Source of the DNA: Amphiduros pacificus
Lineage: Eukaryota; Annelida; Polychaeta; Phyllodocida; Hesionidae
Reading direction: 5' to 3'
Length of the DNA stretch: 64,000 bases
Assembly: GCA_949316495.1 (NCBI GenBank)
Contig: OX439004.1
Span: 36,276,904-36,340,903 of the forward strand
In this document: in pieces, positions 30,700 through 42,847 of the stretch
Layout of the letters: each line of letters starts with the position of its first letter
How positions within the stretch are numbered: the first letter of the stretch is position 1
The notes under the pieces: generated by a model
The model's database searches: none
Told to the model about the DNA's origin: nothing
Seen by the model: only the letters and a program-made list of their open reading frames with translations
Translations under genes and position numbers: made by a program

Positions 30700-32381
30700 G
30701 AGTTATAACATGGAATGGCTCCCAAAATCTCTCTTCTTAAAGTTAAATTAGCCAGCTACAACCCTAAAAGCCTGTGTATTTTGTTCACCCACAAGGATTG
30801 GCTAACATTGAGGAATGGATAACCTGGAAGTAAGCGGTAGCCCTCTGCATTGTGATTCAGGTGTTGTGGCCCCAGTAAGTGATAAGATTGTTTCTTGGAC
30901 AATGTTAGACTGGTCACAGTGAGAGAAATCTTCAACTAAATCAGGAGCCTTTTTGTCTGTTGTAATTTTTAACATTTTAATATATTGGTGCTTACTACTG
31001 CCTGTAAAAAGATTATTTATTTATTTCTCATATTTTGTTCTCGAAGATTAAAATAAAGTTTAATAAAGCATGTTTTGAAAATTGTTTTTGTGTGAAAAGT
31101 CGACGAGCTGCTTTACTCAATTAAGCATAAAAACATTTCAAATTTCTAATGCAATATCTGCTTTCAGGTACCAATTTTAGTTTAAACTAAAGCATTAACT
31201 TATAACAGTTGTTCCTGGTATAGTTCTTTGAGCTGCTGAAATGTGCCTACCCTTGTGTAAGTGCCACCTGGTGGCAAAATGACATCATATATGCATCCTC
31301 TGGTGTACAAAATTTTGGTTCTGATAGAATTATATCCTAGAAACACTTCATATTTGAAAATCATCAAGACCAAAATATTAACTCAATTCATTCAAGATAG
31401 TCCTACAACAATAGAAGGAGATCACTATTAAGTCTTCAGTTGAATACTCAACTAGTTAACCCTGAGAGCAACAATAAAGTTCTAATGCTCTCAGGTTTAC
31501 CACATACGAAAGTTGTGATCTCTTCAGATAAAGCTGATGAGTTCTGTCATATTGAGTGGTTTCTTATCAGAAATGTATTTCCAAGGCAATGATATTTAAG
31601 AACTATTTAATAGAACAGGACATAAAGAAATAAAATTTATTTATTATTATTTGCACGATTGGCAATTTTCATTTGGATATATATTTTGATGTGAAAGAAA
31701 TTGTATATGTACTTTCATTTGGATTACTAAGACAGATCATCCTCATCCCAGAACAAATAATGAAAATACACTGGGTCATGTCTCATCTTCCAGTAATGTC
31801 CCGAAATTAAGGCCCTTCGGTTTTGTGTTCGATCTAAATCCTATATATGTCTCCAGAGAAACATTTACGGATTACGATGTTTCGTCAAAAAACCAAATGT
31901 ATTGTGTTTTCAGTGGAAACCGTTATGCCCTCTATTGGTGTAGGGCGTGGTGACACAAGGTGTCGCCGCTAGTATTAATTATGCACAGGTCATTTGGTTT
32001 TATTGCACGTTATTGTAATCAAACTAAATACAATGATTTTATGATATGATTTACAATATGACACCTGAAATATTGTAAGAGAATAATACACATTCATATC
32101 ACATAAGTGTGCAGTTTCTTTTAACATAGATCGATAAAAAGTCCGTTGTAATGTCAACAATGAATATCTTCATAACCGTATATGCCTCCTTGGCTTCAGT
32201 AAAACCACCAAGAAATGGGCCCATTCAATCTTGGTCAGTGGCATTATATCTTTCCGGCTGCATGGTATGTAATATCAGGTGATAAATTATCCTGTATAAT
32301 ATCTCGGTGATCAAGGCAAAACTAGTCAATCAGACAATAAAAATGCACACCAATCGATCACCATCAATCAGACCTCCCACA
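30700..32381. repeat. Tandem segmental duplication, copy 1
   Basis: A 1682-bp segment beginning GAGTTATAACATGGAATGGC, 28 bp after the LANCL stop. It includes the LANCL 3' UTR, both AATAAA signals and about 1.3 kb of downstream sequence, ending at GACCTCCCACA. Copy 2 follows directly. Confidence 0.95.
31052..31067 (+). promoter_or_regulatory. LANCL poly(A) signals
   Basis: Two AATAAA hexamers (31052 and 31062) lie about 380 bp after the LANCL stop and are followed by a T/G-rich stretch (TTGTTTTTGTGTG). The pair is copied intact at about 32734 and 32744 in the downstream tandem duplicate. Confidence 0.7.
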
Positions 32382-34058
32382 GAGTTATAACATGGAATGG
32401 CTCCCAAAATCTCTCTTCTTAAAGTTAAATTAGCCAGCTACAACCCTAAAAGCCTGTGTATTTTGTTCACCCACAAGGATTGGCTAACATTGAGGAATGG
32501 GTAACCTGGAAGTAAGCGGTAGCCCTCTGCATTGTGATTCAGGTGTTGTGGCCCCAGTAAGTGATAAGATTGTTTCTTGGACAATGTTAGACTGGTCACA
32601 GTGAGAGAAATCTTCAACTAAATCAGGAGCCTTTTTGTCTGTTGTAATTTTTAACATTTTAATACATTGGTGCTTACTACTGCCTGTAAAAAGATTATTT
32701 ATTTATTTCTCATATTTTGTTCTCGAAGATTAAAATAAAGTTTAATAAAGCATGTTTTGAAAATTGTTTTTGTGTGAAAAGTCGACGAGCTGCTTTACTC
32801 AAATAAGCATAAAAACATTTCAAATTTCTCATGCAATATCTGCTTTCAGGTACCAATTTTAGTTTAAACTAAAGCATCAACTTATCGCAGTTGTTCCTGG
32901 TATAGTTCTTTGAGCTGCTGAAATGTGCCTACCCTTGTGTAAGTGCCACCTGGTGGCAAAATGGCATCATATATGCATCCTCTGGTGTACAAAATTTTGG
33001 TTCTGATAGAATTATATCCCCAAAACACTTCATATTTGATATTCATCAACACCAAAATATTAACTCAATTCATTCAAGATAGTCCGACAACAATAGAAGG
33101 AGATCACCATTAAGTCTTCAGTTGAACACTCAACTAGTTAACCCTGAGAGCAACAATAAAGTTCTAATGCTCTCAGGTTTACCACATACGAAAGTTGTGA
33201 TCTCTTCAGATAAAGCTGATGAGTTCTGTCATATTGAGTGGTTTCTTATCAGAAATGTATTTCCAAGGCAATGATATTTAAGAGCTATTTAATAGAACAG
33301 GACATAAAGAAATTAAATTTATTTATTATTATTTGCACGATTGGCAATTTTCATTTGGATATATATTTTGATGTGAAAGAAATTGTATATGTACTTTCAT
33401 TTGGATTACTAAGACAGATCATCCTCATCCCACAACAATAATGAAAATACACTGGGTCATGTCTCATCTTCCAGTAATGTCCCGAAATTAAGGCCCTTCG
33501 GTTATGTGTTCGATCTGAATCCTATATATGTCTCCAGAGAAACCTTTACAGATTAGTGTTTCATCAAAAAACCAAATGTATTGTTTTCAGTGGAAACCGT
33601 TATGCCCTCTATTGGTGTAGGGCGTGGTGACACAAGGTGTCGCCGCTAGTATTAATTATGCACAGGTCATTTGGTTTATTGCACGTTATTGAAATCAAAC
33701 TAAATACCATGATTTTATGATATGATTTATAATATGACACCTGAAATCTTGTAAGAGAATAATACACATTCATATCACATAAGTGTGCAGTTTCTTTTAA
33801 CTTAGATCGATAAAAAGTCCGTTGTAATGTCAACAATGAATATCTTCATAACCGTATATGCCTCCTTGGCTTCAGTAAAACCACCAAGAAATGGGCCCAT
33901 TCAATCTTGGTCAGTGGCATTATATCTTTCCGGCTGCATGGTATGTAATATCAGGTGATAAATTATCCTGTATAATATCTCGGTGATCAAGGCAAAACTA
34001 GTCAATCAGACAATAAAAATGCACACCAATCGATCACCATCAATCAGACCTCCCACAG
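32382..34058. repeat. Tandem segmental duplication, copy 2
   Basis: A direct repeat of 30700-32381 with roughly 35 differences by eye (about 98 percent identity), including a few small indels. It carries a duplicate of the LANCL 3' UTR and poly(A) signals but no coding exon. The open frame at 33238-33441 is incidental. Confidence 0.95.
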
Positions 34059-35010
34059 CTAGTGGACAATGTGCACACCAGAACAAAGCATGCTGAGAAA
34101 TGATCATATTTCACACGGGGCCAGCCTTTATATTGCAAAAGGATGTAAAAAGAATGCGGTCAGCAGCAGCCGTCTAAACTCGATTATCGGGTGTAGATTA
34201 ATCAGACGCAATACAATTGGTGGTCACCGGATCTCAGTGACCACTAGTGACCCAAGTAAAATGGATCACCACAGCCAGAAAGAAAATGATCACAGAATAA
34301 GGAGGAAATTCCATTTGGGCACGACGGCAGTGCCACCTGCCGGCCTCAGCAAAGAGACAACTGTTTTGTGTTGTGAGTGTGATTTGCGATGTTTGTTATA
34401 ACCATGTGATCAAAGGTCATAGCCTCATCTTGGAAACTGCCTCCATCTCTTATGGAATAGCTGAATCAGATTGTGTGTTTTGACCTCAAACAAACAGTGT
34501 AAGTTCGTTGTGATGGTAAAATATATAGGTCTGTTAAAACATTTTTCATCATCATTTTTTTAAACCATTGATCTTTCGAAGGTGGGCCTCAAAATATAGA
34601 TAAAGACAACTTTACCATGGGAGTGTATTTCTTTGTTATACTAATGTGAAAATATAGAAAGAGTGACAGGATTTCCTTGAAAAGTTATTTTACTTCTTGA
34701 AACTTAAGAAAGTGATGGAAATTAAATGTTTCTAATTCATATAAAGCGAATAAAAAGATGCACATTGAAATGTCACAACATTTTAATTTAAAACAAACTC
34801 TTTATTCAACATGAAAACGAACCAGCTTACCAAGGAAGGCATACAGATGCACCATGCATTCTGTGTTAAAGTCACAAAATCGGCCATTTTCCATTTCTCA
34901 CTTGCAAGGTCAATTTGCTTTTCCACTTCCCAATGCCTAATTAATTTTATATAAAGGATGCATTCACATCATAACACCAAAATATATTAAATCCTTGAAC
35001 CTACCACAGG
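34059..35010. other. Unique interval, no gene recognised
   Basis: Contains an open frame at 34069-34401 with no family resemblance; the rest is AT-rich. Confidence 0.5.
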
Positions 35011-36990
35011 CCAGGAGGCAATAGTTCCCCGAACGTAGGCAGTAATTCTCTGAACCATGAACCAATGATTTCCTGAACCATGAGGCAATAGTTCCCTGAA
35101 CCAGGAGGCAAGAATTCTCTGAAGGTGCCAATAGTTCCCCGAACCAGGAGGCAGTAGTTCTCTGAACCATGAAGCAATAGTTCTCTGAACCATGAAGCAA
35201 TAGTTCTCTGAACAATGAAGCAATAGTTTTATGAACCATGAAGCAATAGTTCTCTGAACCAGGAAGCAATAGTTCTCTGAACCGCGAAGCAATAGTTCTA
35301 TGAACCAGGAAGCAATAGCTCTCTGAACCGTGAAGCAATAGTTCTCTGAACCGTGAAGCAATAGTTCTCTGAACCATGAAGCAATAGTTCTCTTAACAAT
35401 GAAGCAATAGTTCTCTGAACCGTGAAGCAATAGTTCTCTGAACAATGAAGCAATAGTTCTCTGAACCATGAAGCAATAGTTCTCTTAACAATAAAGCAAT
35501 AGCTCTCTGAACCGTGAAGCAATAGTTCTCTGAACAATGAAGCAATAGCTCTCTGAACCGTGAAGCAATAGTTCTCTGAACCATGAAGCAATAGTTCTCT
35601 CAACAATGAAGCAATAGTTCTATGAACCGTGAAGCAATAGTTCCCTGAACCATGAAGCAATAGTTCTATGAACCAGGAAGCAATAGTTCTATGAACCAGG
35701 AAGCAATAGTTCTCTGAACCAGGAAGCAATAGTTCTCTGAACCATGAAGCAATAGTTCTCTGAACCATGAAGCAATAGTTCACTGAACCAGGAAGCAATA
35801 GTCCTTTGAACCATGAAGCAATAGTTCTCTGAACCAGGAAGCAATAGTTCTCTGAACCGCGAAGCAATAGTTCTATGAACCAGGAAGCAATAGTTATCTG
35901 AATCATAAAGCAATAGTTCTCTGAACCGTGAAGCAATAGTTCTCTGAACAATGAAGCAATAGTTCTCTGAACCAGGAGGCAATAGTTCTCTGAACCAGGA
36001 AGCAATAGCTCTCTGAACCGTGAAGCAATAGTTCTCTGAACCGTGAAGCAATAGTTCTCTGAACCATGAGGCAATAGTTCTCTGAACCAGGATGCAATAG
36101 TTCCCCGAACCAGGAGGCAATAGTCCTTTGAACCATGAAGCAATAGTTCTCTGAACCATGAGGCAATAGTTCTCTGAACCAGAAAGCAATAGTTCCCCGA
36201 ACCATGAAGCAATAGTTCTCTGAACCATGAGGCAATAGTTCTCTGAACCAGGAAGCAATAGTTCTCTGAACCACGAAGCAATAGTTCTCTGAACCGTGAA
36301 GCAATAGTTCTCTGAACCATGAGGCAATAGTTCTCTGAACCATGAGGCAATAGTTCTCTGAACCAGGAAGCAATAGTTCTCTGAACCAGGAAGCAATAGT
36401 TCCCCGAACCAGGAGGCAATAGTCCTTTGAACCAGGAAGCAATAGTTCTCTGAACCATGAGGCAATAGTTCTCTGAACCAGGAAGCAATAGTTCCCCGAA
36501 CCAGAAGGCAATAGTCCTTTGAACCATGAAGCAATAGTTCTCTGAACCATGAGGCAATAGTTCTCTGAACCAGGAAGCAATAGTTCTCTGAACCATGAAG
36601 CAATAGTTCTCTGAACCGTGAAGCAATAGTTCTCTGAACCATGAGGCAATAGTTCTCTGAACCGGGAAGCAATAGTTCCCCGAACCAGGAGGCAATAGTT
36701 CTCTGAACCAGGAGGCAATAGTTCTCTGAACCATGAGGCAATAGTTCTCTGAACCGGGAAGCAATAGTTCCCCGAACCAGGAGGCAATAGTTCCCCGAAC
36801 CAGGAGGCAATAGTTCTCTGAACCAGGAGGCAATAGTTCTCTGAACCAGGAGGCAATAGTTCTCTGAACCAGGAGGCAATAGTTATCTGAACCATGAAGC
36901 AATAGTTCTCTGAACCATGAGGCAATAGTTCTCTGAACCATGAAGCAATAGTTCTCTGAACCAGGAGGCAATAGTTCTCTGAACCATGAA
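35011..36990. repeat. 23-bp minisatellite, about 86 copies
   Basis: Unit GAAGCAATAGTTCTCTGAAC plus CAT/CAG/CGT. Variation is mostly at a few sites (CATGAA, CAGGAA, CAGGAG, CGTGAA; TTCTCT, TTCCCC, TCCTTT). Because 23 is not a multiple of 3 and the minus strand has no stop in any phase, all three minus frames stay open (571, 396 and 340 codons), each with a 23-residue period such as FRELLLHGSENYC. Confidence 0.97.
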
Positions 36991-38790
36991 ACTAACATAC
37001 TTCGACCCTGCATTAGTGCATTTTATCAATTGATGGTTTCTACGTGTCGGTCTTATCATAGGGACACCCATTTCATAACGCAAAGAGAGGATTCAACAGG
37101 AGATTTAATTGTATTCTGAACCAGGAAAATATAGACCTATTGGAATGCATGATATAAAGTGTCAGCGACTCTTTCTATAGGGACAGCCATGTCGTAACAT
37201 GGGGGCAAAGATTCACCAGGAGACAATTGTTCTCAAAACCTATAGGAGTGCATAATGTAAGGTGTCAGTGACACTTATTCCAAGGATAGCCATGCCATAA
37301 CATGTAGGTACAGATTTACAATTGTTCTCAAAACCTATGGGAGTGCATTATGTCAACTGCAAATACCTGTGTGTGACATAAACGACCTTGCCATAAAATA
37401 TAGATGGATACACATTGGAGTAATCATGATTACTCCAAGGATACACTTAGAGACATTTGTTTTGTGAACTAAGCTAATTTAAGGGAGTACAATGGAATAA
37501 ATAGCAATGCTTAAGCAAGGTGTACATGTTGCTCTTTTAGTTATTATCTACTATTTAGTTATTATCTATTAATAAGAGATGTAATGTTTGTGCAATGACA
37601 TTCAAACATTTAGTAATTTGGGATTGACAGAGAACAAATGAATATGATCATGGTTGAATATAATGTAGATTTCATAATTTGTGTAAATTCCAATGCAACA
37701 TTCTTGAATTCCTTACATCTTTTGCTTGACCTTGTGCTCTGGCAGATAAGATCACGAAAATTATCACGTGACGAGATGTTGCTTGGGGCAGCCGACAAAT
37801 CTTCTTAACTGGGGGAAAGCTCCCATTTTGCTCCACTCCTACCAAGGAAATGTAGTTGTGTTATTAAAATCGAAAACGAATTTGTATAATAAGAAGCTCA
37901 TATAATTAAGTGATATAAAAAGCAAACATTTCCAAAAAAATGCATGATACAACAATACAATGTACACTTCATAAATATAACAAATGTTTGGTGATTATTT
38001 AAATTATTAATGATACTTTAAAGTTTTGATTCAGAATCATGCGAATAATTTTAAAGGTACATTTTGCATTGTTGCTTTCTGTAAAGAAAATCTGAAGAGT
38101 AGGTTTTGAAGATTGTAGCGAAAAAAGATGTTGAGTCCCATAACTAAGCAGTGATTACTATCACCAAGCCGTCCATGTCAGTGAAGGATTCTCTGTATAA
38201 GTTATGGATGCTGTTAGCCTAAACGCCAAGGAAACTATTCCCTTCTCTCATGTCTGGGGCGAAACCTCGTGGAGGTCCGAGATTTGGGCAAAAACCCAAG
38301 CAGCAAGACTGAAAGATTTGTGCAACATGGTGCTGAGAACGCGGCCTACCCCAGAGAGCGATGGTTTCTCTCAACCTCCTCGAAAGCACAAACATCCGGA
38401 ATATAGAATAACACAAGAATTTCTTATAAAGATAGTCCACCTCTTCTGTAGCACCACGAGATAACAGAAAAGGTGGACAGTTTTGAAAAAGAGAATATTT
38501 GGAAATTAGCAGTTTTGTTATTTGTCTTCTTTCAGGTATGATGAGATACAGAGTGATTTGCCTAGCATATCCAATCATGTGCATTATTTAGCATTTGGTA
38601 GAGTATAATATTAATGTGCGTAAAATGTCTTCCTTGGAAAGTCAGATATTAAGCTCATATGATCAGAGACGTGAACAGAGTACTGGAACCAATATAAAGA
38701 TAGAAAATTACAAAAACGCAAAGGTAGAAACTGCTTGCCATAAATACAAACAATAAAAAAATCAATTACAAGTATAACAGCAGGAATATA
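36991..38790. other. Non-coding interval
   Basis: No gene recognised. At 37100-37400 there is a loose repetition of GGAGTGCAT-ATGT and AGGGACAGCCATG-CGTAACATG phrases, probably an old diverged tandem repeat of about 110 bp. Confidence 0.45.
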
Positions 38791-39021
38791 GGAACCATAA
38801 TGAGACAAAAGGCGAGAACCATGATGGGACACAAAGAGAAAGGTGGGAACCATGATGGGACACAAAGAGAAAGGTGGGAACCATGATGGGACACAAAGAG
38901 AAAGGTGGGAACCATGATGAAACACAAAGAGGAAAGAGGGAACCATGAGGAAACACAAGGAGGAAAGAGGGAACCATGATGAAACACAAAGAGGAAAGAG
39001 GGAACCATGACGAGACATTAT
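38791..39021. repeat. 31-bp minisatellite, about 7 copies
   Basis: Unit starting GGAACCATGATGGGACACAA, then AGAGAAAGGTG; later units change to GATGAAACACAAAGAGGAAAG. The overlapping minus-strand frames (FPLSSLCFIMVP) are repeat artefacts. Confidence 0.92.
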
Positions 39022-40041
39022 GGTTTATGCTGCTGTGAGTTGACCAAGGTTTTTCCAAAGTTCAGGGACAGATACACTATCTCTTGGTTGTCAAATATGT
39101 CAAGTATAGATGCGATAGAGAGGCGGTCCCATTTTCAAATATGCTTATTACGTTCTGGAATTACTAATATTCTCCTTAGATTTTAAGTGACACAGTTAGT
39201 ATTCTATAGTTAAGTCTACTATTGAAAAGTCACCACACTGATAGCAGCATTCACTTCACACTATAACTGTTTAAATTGTGCCTGGAGCTGATATAAAATA
39301 TCATTCAAATGACTCACATTCCATAACATCATATTATAACATATTCTTGATGAGGAACTGGGGATTATATCTATTCAAAATGACAGGTCTTTCACATTGA
39401 AGTTTCTGAAAGGATTTGTTGGGGATAAAAAGTAAGACCATACAGGTATCAAAGGGAGGGCGGATTGCCTTATTAACCTTTCACGCTTCCCATTCCAGTG
39501 CAATCATATTTACAAGAAACCAGAACTCATTTTCTGCGCGGAAGGATACGTTATGATGTCCTTGTCTGTGATGCGGTGCTTACATGGCGAATGGCGCCTC
39601 TGGTAATAAAGGGCCCGGTGAAATATTGCCAATCTGGTGCGGACAGGGCACAAATATGCTACTAAGCTAATGTAGGGGAAATATTATATGGCCACCCATA
39701 TATTTGTGGAAGATTTTGTATGGCTTTAAGGTAATTGTGAGGTTCACTGTGACAGTTCTGTTTGGTCTGCAGAGTGATACTAAAACATTTATCATTAATG
39801 CCTGATATACTGACAGGCAAACTCAAACTGAATTTCTGTTTTTTAACAAAACTGATTGTGAAACCAATAGATTTATGGAATTAAGGTATAAAAGCCTGAC
39901 TGTTCCCAATAGAATATATTTGCCTTGAACTACATTATTTCTTTTCACACAGCACTTGTCTATTTTCCATGATACCGAAGTAACCCTTTTCACACGATAT
40001 TTGACAAAAGTATTTAAGGTATTTAAGGTATTTAAGGTAAT

Positions 40042-40106
<65 letters not shown>

Positions 40107-40153
40107 GTATGTATGTATGTATGTATGTATGTATGTATGTATGTATGTATGTA

Positions 40154-40189
<36 letters not shown>

Positions 40190-40827
40190 TGTATGTATGT
40201 ATGTATGTATGTATGTATGTATGTATGTATGTATGTATGATAAGGGTATAATATATATATATATATAAATAGATATACAAGTACATACATAAATAGCATT
40301 CATGTAAAAAGATATGTTTTCATGATGATATTAGCCAAATAGTGGCAGATTTAAGCTTCAACAAGTATATTCATTTGATGGGCTTCAGACAGGTGATTGA
40401 TGACCGGCCTCAAAGCAAACTTTCTGCTTCATTTATCAGGCAGCTTAGTTATTGCTTTACCATCGATCTCAACATTCTTCTGCAACAGCTTCCTGGATAT
40501 CTTTGGGGGAAGTGAGTCAATAAAAGATGCTTCCAGTTTTAATGAAAATTCCCACTTCAAAACGTGTTGTTACGACTAACAGGGTAATATATGAAGATTC
40601 TGATATATTCTATAATGGGATTTGGGATTTAAAGGTTAATGCTATTGGAAAATATTCTCAAGACTCGTTCATCTTGTCATAAAAAATATGCTACAATTAG
40701 AATTATTGAAAAATATATGAAATAATTAAAAAAACCGAAATAAGGAACAATTTACCATCAACAAATGAAAAAAAACTACAATTATACAAAAAAACGAATT
40801 TTTTATTTATTTATTTTTAAAATTTAT
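39022..40827. other. Non-coding interval with simple repeats
   Basis: No gene recognised outside the simple-repeat block at 40013-40262. Confidence 0.5.
40013..40262. repeat. Compound microsatellite
   Basis: In order: (GTATTTAAG)3, (GTGTAT)n, (GTAT)n with a short TA interruption, more (GTAT)n, then (TA)n. The YVYV, MYVC and HTYI open frames on both strands are artefacts. Confidence 0.97.
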
Positions 40828-40828
40828 A

Positions 40829-40992
40829 ATGAGAGGTTAAAGGGAGTTAACCTCGGTTAGAGGGTCAGCGACTATGGGGGTCGTGTCAAACCCCATAGGG
40901 GTAATCCCAGTGTTCAGCTCACTGCCAGACGTCTCCCCTGGCATTAAGAGGGCCAGTAGCGCGGGCCTACTGGTCATTAGAAATTTGAATTG
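40829..40992 (+). repeat. Split direct repeat A1
   Basis: Starts ATGAGAGGTTAAAGGGAGTT and ends GAAATTTGAATTG; the same sequence forms A2 at 45771-45934. Confidence 0.93.
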
Positions 40993-41194
40993 ATGGTGAA
41001 CAGACGTACGAGGAGAGCTATCGTTTTAACAATAATGAACTTTATGGATTTTATGTTTTTATATGGACTTAATTTTAACACGGACTCTTTTAACATGAAC
41101 TTTCCACACAGAGAACTTTTTACACGTGAGTTTTTAGCCTGCTTATGAACTTTTAGCCTTCTTATGAACTTTTAACCATAGATACTGACCTAAC

Positions 41195-42847
41195 TTGTGT
41201 TACCGGCCGGGAGTCGCCTCGGCAGCACAGGGAGCCTCGCTCATTGGGCCTCGGTCATCTATGGCGGAAAAATCGTGTACTCACTGTGAGCGTCCCATCA
41301 AGGGACATCCTGGCCCATACGGCAGGAAAAAATGCACTAATCAGCCACTCTGGATCACAGAGATGGAGCAGCTCGAGGCCACGCAACTCGCAGCAACCGG
41401 TATACTCACCATCAGCCAACCAGGGGAAGGTCCGTCCTCCAGCCACGCAGGTATGAGTGCTCCGCTTCTTACCAGTGTTTCAGAAGCTCCGAGGAGCCTC
41501 GCAGAAGCTCAGAATGTTATCCTTCTGGCGCTTCAGAATCAGATGGCCAGCATGCAAGTGCAGATAGCAAGCCTCACCGCAGCTCAGCAAGCTCAGCCAG
41601 AACCCAGTCCGGCACCCCAGGAAGCCAGCGCAGCCAGGGAAGCCAGGGAAGCCACGCCAGCTCCCCAGCCACAGCAAGACGCAATACCTACCTTGCCAAC
41701 CGGCATGCCACCCCAGCCAACGGGCCTGCGTAGCTACCAACCAGCGCTTCAGCACTACAATCAGCCAGCCCCACCCCAGAGGAGGCATCCACGCACCCAG
41801 GGAGGACCCTCAGCTGCAGGTAATAACCCTTTTATGTTGGATCCATTCGAGGTTAGCCTGTTTGACCCCTTAGCCAGTGTACCAGTAGACGAAGGGATCA
41901 GGGACCAGTGTACCCCGGAACCCCCCATGACTGATGCTACCTTTGCACCCGCCGGGGACTACGTTAAGAAAGGGGAACCCATGCCCAATTTAGGAGGACG
42001 GATACCAGGCATCAGAAACACTGACGGCCTGGAGGACCTGAAGTCTTTGTGTAGTACTGCTAACGTGCCAGAGAAAACCATTAGGGCAGCAATTAGAGGT
42101 GACTATATACAAATAGAGGACTTTTTGTCTAATCTCAACGTTCAGTCCGACGACTATGGGGCAATGCAATCTTACCTGGACCCCGATGGTACTGTGCGTT
42201 ACCGCCCAAGGCGCCAGAAGCGCAGAATTACTGACATTTTACTATGGCTTGAAGCATGGAATGCTTACGAATTGCTGATGATAAAGGTACATGGGGTACA
42301 TCTCTACGAGAACATGAATGAGTATCGTGCTAGGATAAGTGAATACAGTAAACGTTATAATTGGACAGCTGTTGCAGCACTTGATGCTAAGCACCGCCTC
42401 AGCATGGGAGGTCGCCATGTCAGGTATGCATCCATCGCTGTGGACATGCTCACCACCACACTCGATGCCACGCAGGTAAAGCTATCAGCATCACGATGCC
42501 CCAGGTGTAGGGAATTTGACCATGTTTCCCCCCTGGAGTGTCCTTTTCTTCCCTCGGCGTCGAGCCAGGCCCCGCCAGGGTCGACGCCTTGGGCCAAGAA
42601 GAAGGCAGGCCCGCAAGGGGCAGCCACCGAGGTATGTAACAATTGGAACATGCTCAAGTGCAATTTTAAGGCATGCAGGCGCCTGCACCAATGCAGGACA
42701 TGTCGAGGCTCCCTACCATATGAGGTCTGCAGTAAGCAGGGCAGATGCGCCGCTAACAGCAACAACAGCAACAACAGCCCTGGTAACTCAGGACCCAGCT
42801 ACGCAGGCCAAGGATCCAACCCCCCCCATAGGGGTAGCGCAATGTAG
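41195..42847 (+). CDS. YR retroelement ORF1 (gag-like, zinc fingers)
   Basis: A 550-codon frame. Near the N-terminus is a Cys/His cluster (CTHCERPIKGHPGPYGRKKC), followed by a long Pro/Ala/Gln-rich region. The C-terminal third has CPRCREFDHVSPLECPF and a CCCH-type finger (CNNWNMLKCNFKACRRLHQC), a combination seen in first ORFs of DIRS-type elements. It probably binds RNA in the particle. The 3' end overlaps the start of ORF2 in another frame. Confidence 0.85.
   Translation: MCYRPGVASAAQGASLIGPRSSMAEKSCTHCERPIKGHPGPYGRKKCTNQPLWITEMEQLEATQLAATGILTISQPGEGPSSSHAGMSAPLLTSVSEAPRSLAEAQNVILLALQNQMASMQVQIASLTAAQQAQPEPSPAPQEASAAREAREATPAPQPQQDAIPTLPTGMPPQPTGLRSYQPALQHYNQPAPPQRRHPRTQGGPSAAGNNPFMLDPFEVSLFDPLASVPVDEGIRDQCTPEPPMTDATFAPAGDYVKKGEPMPNLGGRIPGIRNTDGLEDLKSLCSTANVPEKTIRAAIRGDYIQIEDFLSNLNVQSDDYGAMQSYLDPDGTVRYRPRRQKRRITDILLWLEAWNAYELLMIKVHGVHLYENMNEYRARISEYSKRYNWTAVAALDAKHRLSMGGRHVRYASIAVDMLTTTLDATQVKLSASRCPRCREFDHVSPLECPFLPSASSQAPPGSTPWAKKKAGPQGAATEVCNNWNMLKCNFKACRRLHQCRTCRGSLPYEVCSKQGRCAANSNNSNNSPGNSGPSYAGQGSNPPHRGSAM

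Noticed and set aside
34069-34401. 110-codon frame after the tandem duplication
   Set aside because: No motif, signal peptide or family resemblance, and no splice or poly(A) context.
35298-37013. 571-codon minus-strand open frame
   Set aside because: Pure 23-bp repeat open in all three frames, with no non-repeat domain, so open length is not evidence of coding.
38611-39058. Overlapping minus-strand frames (FPLSSLCFIMVPSF)
   Set aside because: Products of the 31-bp minisatellite.
42355-42774. Minus-strand and other-frame open reading within the YR element
   Set aside because: Shadows of ORF1 and ORF2, with no motifs of their own.
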